From: Acidimicrobiales bacterium
GTDB taxonomy: Bacteria > Actinomycetota > Acidimicrobiia > Acidimicrobiales > Bog-793
Length of the DNA: 6,475 nucleotides
Reading direction: 5' to 3'
NCBI GenBank assembly: GCA_030037405.1
Contig: JASHRK010000054.1
Span: forward strand, 1-6,475
The notes under the pieces: model-generated
Told to the model about the DNA's origin: nothing
What the model saw: only the letters and a program-made list of their open reading frames with translations
Databases searched by the model: none
Program-made: the position numbers and the translations under genes
Part shown: positions 1 to 5,025 of the stretch, in pieces
How the letters are laid out: each line of letters begins with the position of its first letter
Position numbering within the stretch: position 1 is the stretch's first letter

Positions 1-818
1 GTGTTGGTGGCGGTCGAGATCGGGGAGACTGATCCCGAGTCGAGGTTCGTCACGAAGACGGTCGAGCCGTCGGGGGTGATGGCGACACCGGTCGGGCCGT
101 TGCCCACGGCTACCGGTCGCTCCGCCTTGCCCGTGGCGAGATCGATGGGGGTCACCGTGTGGCCGATGGCGCCTGCCTGGCCGGCCACGATGGCGCCGGC
201 GTCGGCGACGTAGGCGGTCGAGCCGTCCGGGGTGATGGCAATTCCCTGCGGACCTGCCCCGACGGTGATAGGCGTCCCGGGCTTGTCCGTCGTGAGGTTG
301 ATCGGCGTCACCTGGTCGTCGAGGGTGGAGAGGGTGCCGTCGTCGGTGACGTAGGCCGTCTTTCCGTCCGGAGCGATGGCGATGTCCGCCGGTCCGGTGC
401 CGGCGGGGATTGGCGTCCCCGGGACGTCGTCTTTCAAGTCGATCGGCGTCACAGTGTTCGCCGAGAAGTTGGCGACGTAGGCTTCGGTCCCCGCCGGGTT
501 GACGGCGACGGCGTCGGGGTAGGTGCCGACCCCGATCCGGGTCCCGAGGGTCGAGGCGCCGGGGGCGGCATTCAGCGTGACAGGCATGAGCACGTGCCCG
601 TCACCGACGTTGGCGCCAGTGCCTGCCAGAGTGACGAGGGCGACAACGCTTGGTGGGAGCGGCGGGAGGGTCGTCGTCGTCTTGATGGCCACCTTCCCGC
701 CCCCGCAGGCAGCGAGACCGATACCCATGACGGCGGACACCAGGACGAAAGCGGCACGGTAGCAGCGAGGAGAGCCCGCGGATCTCACTGCTGACGTGCT
801 AGCACACCGGCGAGGCAT
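1..818 (-). CDS. YVTN/NHL-type beta-propeller lipoprotein, C-terminus beyond window
   Basis: The reading frame stays open from 818 to the left edge, giving at least 272 residues, and no stop is seen. From the ATG at 818 the N-terminus has arginines, a hydrophobic stretch (AAFVLVSAVMGIGLAA) and a lipobox L-A-A-C with the lipidated cysteine at residue 38, so the mature protein should be anchored outside the cytoplasmic membrane. A Thr/Pro linker follows, then four propeller-type repeats of about 45 residues, each carrying a version of GP-x-G-I-A-I-T-P-D-G-S-T-A-Y-V and ending near TPIDL. YVTN-type repeats form beta-propellers that usually bind partners or ligands; the ligand here is unknown. 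Neither the ATG at 818 nor an in-frame GTG at 788 has a convincing Shine-Dalgarno. The GTG would give a more typical 27-residue signal peptide, and the codons between the two starts have weaker third-position GC, so the true start may be 788. Confidence 0.85.
   Translation of the reverse strand, partial: MPRRCASTSAVRSAGSPRCYRAAFVLVSAVMGIGLAACGGGKVAIKTTTTLPPLPPSVVALVTLAGTGANVGDGHVLMPVTLNAAPGASTLGTRIGVGTYPDAVAVNPAGTEAYVANFSANTVTPIDLKDDVPGTPIPAGTGPADIAIAPDGKTAYVTDDGTLSTLDDQVTPINLTTDKPGTPITVGAGPQGIAITPDGSTAYVADAGAIVAGQAGAIGHTVTPIDLATGKAERPVAVGNGPTGVAITPDGSTVFVTNLDSGSVSPISTATN
3..539 (-). repeat. four propeller-blade repeats within the lipoprotein gene
   Basis: Four protein-level repeats of about 45-50 residues lie head to tail. 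Their cores read DAVAVNPAGTEAYVAN, DIAIAPDGKTAYVTD, GIAITPDGSTAYVAD and GVAITPDGSTVFVTN. Each has a second half ending in a TPI(D/N)L- or SPIS-like strand. The third repeat carries a roughly 7-residue Gly/Ala-rich insertion (GAIVAGQAGAIGH region). The array continues off the left edge, so the blade count is unknown; six or seven would be usual for such propellers. Confidence 0.75.
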
Positions 819-857
819 GAGCCGCGCGCGTGCCTGGAGACAAGAGAACCTGTGTAC

Positions 858-886
858 GAGGGGTGCCTGCGCCTGAGGCACCTCTC
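858..886 (-). terminator. hairpin directly after ridA, terminator-like without a U-tract
   Basis: The arms at 858-868 and 876-886 pair over 11 bp (one G-T wobble, the rest Watson-Crick) around a 7-nt loop. On the minus strand the hairpin begins at the base right after the ridA stop codon (889-887). What follows (GTACACAGGTTCTCTTG) has no run of U, so this may be a U-less actinobacterial terminator, an mRNA-stabilising 3' end, or an attenuator in front of the lipoprotein gene. Stem strength and position are seen; function is inferred. Confidence 0.5.
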
Positions 887-1237
887 TCAGCGGGGGGAGT
901 AGGCCCAGGCCTCGACCTCGACGAGACCGCCGAGAGGAAGCCCTCCGGTGGCGAAGGCACTACGGGCAGGGCGATGGTCGCCGAACGACTCGGCGTAGGC
1001 GTCGTTCATGACGCCATAGTCGCCGATCTCGGCGAGGAGCACGGTCGTCTTGACGACGTCTCCAAGCGACGCCCCTTCCGCTTCGAGGAGCGAGGCGATA
1101 TTGGCGATCGCCCGCGCGGTCTGGGCAGAGACGCCTCCCGGGACGAACTCGCCCTCGGGGGTCCGGCCGAGCTGTCCCGAGACGACGAGCCAGTCGCCGG
1201 CCCGGACGACCGGCGTGTAAGGGGGACCTGACGGCAC
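887..1237 (-). CDS. ridA: RidA/YjgF-family enamine/imine deaminase
   Basis: RidA proteins are cytosolic trimers that hydrolyse reactive enamine/imine intermediates such as 2-aminoacrylate to keto acids and ammonia, protecting PLP enzymes. The 116-residue product shows the family signature in order: PYTPVVRAGDWLVVSGQ (residues 6-22), SAQTARAIANIASLLEAEG (37-55), DVVKTTVLL (60-68), MNDAY (77-81), RPARS (89-93) and VEVEAWA (106-112). Arg92 matches the catalytic arginine (Arg105 in E. coli RidA) and Glu107 matches Glu120, so it looks catalytically competent. The GTG start lies 2 nt after the stop of the HesB-type gene with no clear Shine-Dalgarno, so translational coupling is likely. It is about ten residues shorter at the N-terminus than usual (family length about 125-130), and no better upstream start is visible. 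The exact Rid subclass cannot be assigned by eye. Confidence 0.9.
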   Translation of the reverse strand: MPSGPPYTPVVRAGDWLVVSGQLGRTPEGEFVPGGVSAQTARAIANIASLLEAEGASLGDVVKTTVLLAEIGDYGVMNDAYAESFGDHRPARSAFATGGLPLGGLVEVEAWAYSPR

Positions 1238-1239
1238 GC

Positions 1240-1605
1240 TCAGCTGAAGGAGGAGCCGCAGCCGCAGGTGCGAGTGGCGTTCGGGTTCGAGATGTGGAAC
1301 CCGGCGTCCTGAAGGCCGTCTTTGTAGTCGAGCACCGAGCCTTTCAAGAGCTCGGAGCTTTCCGGGTCGACGACGACCTTCACGCCACCGAAGCTGCGGA
1401 CGACGTCGTCGTCGGCGATCTCGGAGTCGAAGAACATCTCGTAGCTGTAGCCCGAGCAGCCGCCGGCTCGCACCGCGACCCTCAGTGCCAGGTCGGGGTT
1501 ACCCTCCTCCTGCAGCAACTGGGCGACCTTCACCGTTGCCGCATCCGAGAGCGTCACCGGGCTCGGCCGGCCACCGATCTTCACAGACGTGGTTGCGATG
1601 CTCAC
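1240..1605 (-). CDS. A-type Fe-S cluster carrier, HesB/IscA/ErpA family
   Basis: A-type carriers accept assembled Fe-S clusters and pass them to apoproteins in the cytosol. The 121-residue product has the complete fold: VTLSDAATVKVAQLL (17-31), LALRVAVRAGGCSGYSYEMFFD (39-60), VVVDPESSELLKGSVLDYKD (77-96) and a C-terminal FHISNPNATRTCGCGSSF. The three cluster-binding cysteines are Cys50, Cys114 and Cys116, in the standard C-x63-C-x-C arrangement. I chose the GTG at 1605-1603 because GAGGAGG lies 11 nt upstream and a -10-like TACAAT lies further upstream at 1662-1657. The frame itself stays open to 1833, but that extension would cross the promoter and the start of mrp. It is first in a two-gene unit with ridA and divergent from mrp, another Fe-S trafficking protein. 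Choosing between IscA, ErpA and SufA needs a phylogeny. Confidence 0.93.
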   Translation of the reverse strand: MSIATTSVKIGGRPSPVTLSDAATVKVAQLLQEEGNPDLALRVAVRAGGCSGYSYEMFFDSEIADDDVVRSFGGVKVVVDPESSELLKGSVLDYKDGLQDAGFHISNPNATRTCGCGSSFS

Positions 1606-1656
1606 TTTTGCAGCTGCCTCCTCGGAATCTGCCCTCTGGATAAGACCCGCGGCGGA

Positions 1657-1662
1657 ATTGTA
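1657..1662 (-). promoter_or_regulatory. -10 element for the HesB-type carrier/ridA unit
   Basis: TACAAT is read on the minus strand (5 of 6 bases of TATAAT). It would place the transcript start near 1650, leaving a leader of about 45 nt with a GAGGAGG ribosome-binding site before the GTG at 1605. No good -35 sits at 17 bp; the nearest candidate is ATGACA at 1688-1683 with a long 20-bp spacer. Confidence 0.45.
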
Positions 1663-1666
1663 CCGG

Positions 1667-1672
1667 TAGCCT
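1667..1672 (+). promoter_or_regulatory. possible -10 for leaderless mrp transcript
   Basis: TAGCCT fits TANNNT and lies 9 nt before the mrp GTG at 1682, which has no Shine-Dalgarno. This is the pattern of actinobacterial leaderless genes. It sits only 4 nt from the opposing -10 of the HesB-type carrier. The 8-bp palindrome TACCGGTA (1661-1668) overlaps both elements. No -35 is recognisable. Confidence 0.3.
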
Positions 1673-1681
1673 GGGCGCATC

Positions 1682-2839
1682 GTGTCATTGCCGCCTGACG
1701 TCGAAGACCGTGTCATGGAGGCGCTCCGCGGCGTCGTCGATCCCGAGCTCGGGGAGGACGTCGTGAGCCTCGGCATGGTGCGCAACGTCAGGGCCCGCCC
1801 GGACGGGACCGTGGCGGCGGAGATCGCCCTCACGGTCGCGAGCTGTCCTCTCCGGTCTCAGCTGCGCGACGACGTCGCCCGCGCCGCCTCGACGGTGCCC
1901 GGGGTGACCGGCGTCGAGGTGACTACGGGCGTCATGTCGCCACCGGAGCGGAGCGAGCTCATGTCGAAGGCACGCCTTCGGGCCCAGCAGCGAGCGGCTG
2001 TCAGGACGGACCTGAGCCCGACCACCCGGCTTCTCGCCATCGCCTCGGGCAAGGGGGGAGTGGGCAAGTCGACGGTGACCGTCAACCTTGCCGCCGCCCT
2101 CGCCTGCAAGGGACTGAGCATCGGCGTCCTCGACGCCGACGTCTGGGGCCACTCCGTCCCCCGCCTCCTCGGGATGGAAGGGCGTATCAGCGCCAAGGAC
2201 AACAAGATGCTGCCCTTGGAGCGCCGGCTCCCGGAAGTGGGAGGGGTGCTACGGGTGGTGAGCATGGGTTTCTTGGCGGACGAGGACACGGCGATCATGT
2301 GGCGCGGCCTCGTGCTCAACCGCGCCGTGCAGCACTTCTTGGAGGACGTCGCCTGGGGCGCCCTCGACTACCTCCTCATCGACCTCCCTCCCGGCACCGG
2401 TGACGTGCAGATGGGGCTGGCGAGGATGCTGCCGCGCACCGAGGTCGTCATCGTCACCACGCCGGCGCTCGGGGTCGAGAAGGTCGCCGGGCGGGCCGCC
2501 GACATGGCGCGCAAGGGACACCTCCGTATCGCCGGAGTGATCGAGAACATGTCGCCTTTCGTGTGCGAGCACGGAGATGTCTACCCCCTCTTCGGGAGCG
2601 GGGGCGGCGCTCGGCTCGCGAGCGAGACGGGAGCTCCTCTCATCGGCGAGATCCCCCTCCATCCCGACGCGGCGGCCGCGGCCGACGCCGGCGAGCCCGC
2701 CGCCCTTGGCAGGGGGCCGCTTGCCCTCGCCTACCGGGCCATCGCCGAGCGGATCGCCACGGAGATCGCACCTCCCGTCGAGATGGCGGGCTGTACAGCC
2801 CGAATGCTCGAGCGAGTCGAGGAGGCGCTCGGCAGCTAG
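1682..2839 (+). CDS. mrp: Mrp/ApbC/NBP35-type Fe-S cluster carrier P-loop ATPase
   Basis: Mrp proteins are cytosolic dimeric ATPases of the ParA/MinD superfamily that bind and transfer Fe-S clusters. Of 385 residues, about 8-85 form a DUF59/MIP18 domain (VVDPELGEDVVSLGMV; SCPLRSQL with Cys55). A linker follows, then the ATPase: deviant Walker A GKGGVGKST (123-131), switch I DADVWGHSVPRLLG (151-164), switch II DLPPGTGD (234-241) and ENMS (288-291). The C-terminal CxxC that binds the cluster between subunits in classical Mrp is not intact: Cys295 is followed by Glu-His-Gly, with no partner cysteine two residues on. The other C-terminal cysteine is Cys371. The GTG at 1682 gives the normal distance to the DUF59 core and probably starts a leaderless message; the ATG at 1715 would cut into the first helix of that domain. 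Its stop overlaps that of the convergent MBL gene. Confidence 0.95.
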   Translation: MSLPPDVEDRVMEALRGVVDPELGEDVVSLGMVRNVRARPDGTVAAEIALTVASCPLRSQLRDDVARAASTVPGVTGVEVTTGVMSPPERSELMSKARLRAQQRAAVRTDLSPTTRLLAIASGKGGVGKSTVTVNLAAALACKGLSIGVLDADVWGHSVPRLLGMEGRISAKDNKMLPLERRLPEVGGVLRVVSMGFLADEDTAIMWRGLVLNRAVQHFLEDVAWGALDYLLIDLPPGTGDVQMGLARMLPRTEVVIVTTPALGVEKVAGRAADMARKGHLRIAGVIENMSPFVCEHGDVYPLFGSGGGARLASETGAPLIGEIPLHPDAAAAADAGEPAALGRGPLALAYRAIAERIATEIAPPVEMAGCTARMLERVEEALGS

Positions 2840-3765
2840 CGGCCCTCGGCTTCGGCAGGGCGTGTCGACGCTGCCCCGGGCTCCGGCTCGGATGGCACCG
2901 ACGACTCTGCCCACTCCCAGCTGGCCTCGAGGGTCGCCGGCTCGGAGGTCTTCACCCTTCCCTCGTTCTGGAGCTTGAGAAGGTGGGCCCAGACCGAGTA
3001 GCGGGCGATCGGGTGGAGAGCCTCGGGCACGTCGGTATAGACGTCCGTGACTATCTCGCCGATTGCCGCCCTGCGGCGGGTCTCGAGGGCGTGAAGGACG
3101 GCCGCCTCGCGGGCGAGGCGGTGCGCTCTGTAGGCCGTGAGGACAGCGGCGGGGTCCGTCATGACAGGTCCGTGGCCGGGAGCGATGGCGTCTATAGGCG
3201 GGTCCTCGCCGAGGAGGCGGTCGAGAGATCGGAGGTAGGCAGCCATGTCTCCGTCGGGTGGAGCGATCACGACCGTCGAGCCGCCCATGACGTGGTCGCC
3301 GGAGAAGAGGAGCCGGCCGGGCTCCTCGACCATGTAGCAGAGATGGTCCGACGAGTGCCCAGGCGTGTGGAGGGCCCGGATCGGGAGATCGCCGAGGTCG
3401 ATGACGTCTCCCTCGGTGACGAGGTGGTCCGGCGAGATCGTCTCTCGCTCGGCGTGGGCGAGCACGACTGCGCCGGTGCGGCTGGCGAGCCCTCTCGCGC
3501 CCGGGGCGTGGTCCGGGTGATGGTGGGTGACGGCGACCGCCCTGACGCGACCGTACGACTCGGCTGCCGCTACGACGCGATCGAGATGCTCGCCGTCGTC
3601 TGGGCCCGGGTCGACGACGACGAGGTCGCGCTTGCCGACGAGGTACGTGTTCGTACCCGGGCCGGTCATGAGCGACGGGTTCGGCGCTGTCAGGCGGAGG
3701 ACTCGCGGGGCCACCTCGACGAGCTCTCCGGAGATCGGCACCTCGAGTGAGCGAGCTGTGATCAC
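2836..3765 (-). CDS. MBL-fold metallohydrolase, LACTB2-like
   Basis: This is a 309-residue cytosolic enzyme with a metallo-beta-lactamase fold, closest in motif layout to LACTB2-type proteins (the human member is an endoribonuclease). It has NPSLMTGPGTNTYLV (29-43), the metal motif THHHPDH (80-86, ligands His81, His83, Asp85, His86), TPGHSSDH with His137, LFSGDHVMGG with Asp157, and PGHGPV with His198. All expected metal ligands are present. A C-terminal winged-helix-like segment follows (AHRLAREAAVL and ARYSVWAHLLKLQNEGRV, about 214-271), then an acidic, Pro/Ser/Glu-rich tail that is probably disordered. The GTG start lies 7 nt after the NUDIX stop, with a weak GGGGTGA upstream, so it is the last gene of the whiB-NUDIX-MBL operon. 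The physiological substrate (RNA, thioester or other) cannot be told from sequence. Confidence 0.92.
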   Translation of the reverse strand: MITARSLEVPISGELVEVAPRVLRLTAPNPSLMTGPGTNTYLVGKRDLVVVDPGPDDGEHLDRVVAAAESYGRVRAVAVTHHHPDHAPGARGLASRTGAVVLAHAERETISPDHLVTEGDVIDLGDLPIRALHTPGHSSDHLCYMVEEPGRLLFSGDHVMGGSTVVIAPPDGDMAAYLRSLDRLLGEDPPIDAIAPGHGPVMTDPAAVLTAYRAHRLAREAAVLHALETRRRAAIGEIVTDVYTDVPEALHPIARYSVWAHLLKLQNEGRVKTSEPATLEASWEWAESSVPSEPEPGAASTRPAEAEGR

Positions 3766-3772
3766 CCGGTGG

Positions 3773-4603
3773 TCACCCCGACCCGGTCGCCGAGTCGTAG
3801 CCGGCGTCCCCGGGGAGGAGGATCCGGACCCCGTAGGAGGTGATGGCGAGCTGGGGTCTGATCGTCGGTACCTCGACGATGGCGGAGGCCTCGAGGAGGT
3901 CGCTCGTCCGGTTGAAGCGCGAGATTGCCTCGATGTTGCTCATCGTGGGAAGAAGGATGTCGATCTCACCCTCCTCGCCGCGCCTCATGGCTTCGGCCGG
4001 CGCGATCCAGATCGAGTCGACGACCTCGACGTCGTCATGCGCCGCCTCCTGATCAACCGGCGCGGCCGCCACGAAAAAACGCGTGTCGTAGCGCCGCGGC
4101 TCCCCTTCGGGCGTGACCCAGTGGCTGAAGTAGAAGAGGTGATCGGTGTCGAGAAAGAGCTCCACCTCCTCGAGGAACTGCGAGAAGGAGAGGTCGCCGG
4201 CGTTGAGCCGGTGCCGGTACTCGACGAGACGGTCGCGACTCACCGCCTTGCTGGCGCCGACCGGTGCGCCGCCGCCATCTGAGGCGAGAAGGATGCCCGC
4301 TTCCTCGAAGCTCTCGCGGATGGCGGCGACGAAGAAGGCAAGCCCGCCGGCCGGGAGGCCGAGGATGCGGCTCGCCTCCTCGTCCGAGCGCCTCGGCGAT
4401 CTCACGATGGTGGCGGGCGAGCCGTCCTCTGTGTCGACCGCCCCTCCCGGGAACAAGTGCGCCCCTGCGACCCAACCGGAGGCGGCATTGCGCCGGAGGA
4501 GGAGGACCTCGATGCCGCTTGGGGCGTCACGTACGAGCATGATCGTGGAAGCCGCCCGGGGGACGATCGTCTGGACTTTGGCAGCTTCGCCTGGGTCGTT
4601 CAC
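3773..4603 (-). CDS. NUDIX hydrolase, NUDT19-like (likely CoA/acyl-CoA diphosphatase class)
   Basis: NUDIX enzymes cleave nucleoside diphosphates linked to a moiety X. This 276-residue protein has VPRAASTIMLV (14-24), LLLRRNAASGWVAGAHLFPGGAVD (34-57) and the box half AAIRESFEEAG (93-103: Arg96, Glu97, Glu100, Glu101). About 40 residues separate FPGG from RE, so the usual GX5E half is displaced by an insertion, as in NUDT19-type proteins. SHWVTP (160-165) and RRYDTRFF (170-177) are also typical of that group. CoA or acyl-CoA hydrolysis is known for eukaryotic relatives and is inferred here. The GTG start overlaps the whiB stop in GTGA (4603-4600), indicating translational coupling. The frame remains open further upstream to 4966, but that stretch is the shadow of whiB. 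Synteny suggests equivalence to the mycobacterial NUDIX gene Rv3672c. Confidence 0.9.
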   Translation of the reverse strand: MNDPGEAAKVQTIVPRAASTIMLVRDAPSGIEVLLLRRNAASGWVAGAHLFPGGAVDTEDGSPATIVRSPRRSDEEASRILGLPAGGLAFFVAAIRESFEEAGILLASDGGGAPVGASKAVSRDRLVEYRHRLNAGDLSFSQFLEEVELFLDTDHLFYFSHWVTPEGEPRRYDTRFFVAAAPVDQEAAHDDVEVVDSIWIAPAEAMRRGEEGEIDILLPTMSNIEAISRFNRTSDLLEASAIVEVPTIRPQLAITSYGVRILLPGDAGYDSATGSG

Positions 4604-4884
4604 ACCATCCGAATGTGAGATCCCGCCGCCCGCCTGTCGAGCAGCTGCTTGCGCTCGCTCTCGTTGAGCCCTCCCCAGATGCCGTGGGGCTCCCTGATGC
4701 GTAGGGCGTACTCGAGACATTCCTCCGTCACCGCACAAGAGCGGCAGATGCCTTTCGCCTCCCGCTCTCTCGAGGCGCGCTCCTCTTTCCGTTCGACATA
4801 CGACGGCGGGAAGAAGACCACAGACTGTGGTCCCCGGCAGGCCGCCCTCAGCTGCCACGACTCGTTGTGTTGGTTGGCGACCAC
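4600..4884 (-). CDS. WhiB-family Fe-S regulator (WhiB4-like by context)
   Basis: WhiB proteins are small actinobacterial regulators that bind a redox- and NO-sensitive [4Fe-4S] cluster and act on transcription, often with the primary sigma factor or DNA. The 94-residue product has the four cluster cysteines Cys16, Cys47, Cys50 and Cys56 (C-x30-C-x2-C-x5-C), the GIWGGL turn (68-73) and a short basic tail after ERKQLLDRR. The GTG start at 4884 is supported by a strong GGGGAGGGG Shine-Dalgarno ending 4 nt upstream. It is first in the whiB-NUDIX-MBL operon and divergent from two ArsA-like genes, which recalls whiB4 next to Rv3679-Rv3680 in M. tuberculosis. The subclass is therefore inferred from neighbours; the sequence alone shows only the WhiB family. 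Confidence 0.96.
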   Translation of the reverse strand: MVANQHNESWQLRAACRGPQSVVFFPPSYVERKEERASREREAKGICRSCAVTEECLEYALRIREPHGIWGGLNESERKQLLDRRAAGSHIRMV

Positions 4885-4910
4885 GTTGCCCCTCCCCGAT
4901 CACCAAGCGT

Positions 4911-4930
4911 CGGCCCCAGTGCCAGGGCCG
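4911..4930 (-). promoter_or_regulatory. inverted repeat in the whiB leader
   Basis: CGGCCC (4911-4916) and GGGCCG (4925-4930) form a 6-bp perfect GC stem around an 8-nt loop. If the promoter at 4968-4939 is right, this sits at the very 5' end of the whiB transcript. It could stabilise the mRNA or be a protein-binding site. A chance origin is possible in such GC-rich DNA. Confidence 0.3.
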
Positions 4931-4938
4931 CTCTCGTG

Positions 4939-4968
4939 ACCATAGCGCCAGCTTGGCTCGCCACACAA
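4939..4968 (-). promoter_or_regulatory. candidate promoter of the whiB operon
   Basis: On the minus strand, TTGTGT (4968-4963) and TATGGT (4944-4939) are separated by 18 bp, a fair match to the actinobacterial primary-sigma consensus. Transcription would begin near 4932, leaving a leader of about 48 nt that contains the whiB ribosome-binding site. Confidence 0.4.
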
Positions 4969-5009
4969 GAGGTCAGGAGAGGTAATCGAGCCGTGACCGG
5001 GCTCGCAGA

Positions 5010-5015
5010 TAGTGT
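5010..5015 (+). promoter_or_regulatory. possible -10 for the ArsA-like pair
   Basis: TAGTGT fits TANNNT and ends 10 nt before the ATG at 5026, which has no Shine-Dalgarno, so a leaderless message is possible. The competing model is a start at the GTG at 4993, preceded by AGGAGAGG (4975-4982) at a 10-nt distance. No clear -35 is seen. Confidence 0.25.
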
Positions 5016-5025
5016 CGGTCCCACG

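Noticed and set aside
159..794. Long plus-strand open frame opposite the lipoprotein gene
   Set aside because: It is antisense to clear propeller repeats and a lipobox on the minus strand and has no recognisable motif; long antisense frames are expected at this GC content.
796..805. Perfect 10-bp palindrome GTGCTAGCAC as an operator or promoter of the lipoprotein gene
   Set aside because: It is short, lies within the coding region if the ATG at 818 is used, and has no proper -10/-35 spacing; chance cannot be excluded.
1606..1833. Upstream extension of the HesB-type carrier to 1833, or to the ATG at 1680
   Set aside because: The added residues are Ser/Thr/Arg-rich with no family match, overlap the mrp 5' end, and cross the likely promoter; the GTG at 1605 has a strong Shine-Dalgarno.
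2563..3750. 395-residue plus-strand open frame opposite the MBL gene
   Set aside because: It starts inside mrp and is antisense to a gene with complete MBL metal ligands; its composition is Arg/Gly-rich with no domain.
4604..4966. Upstream extension of the NUDIX gene across whiB
   Set aside because: The extension is the shadow of whiB, which has all four cluster cysteines and a strong ribosome-binding site.
4867..4992. Upstream extension of the first ArsA-like gene
   Set aside because: It would run over the whiB start and both candidate divergent promoters, and its residues have no family similarity.
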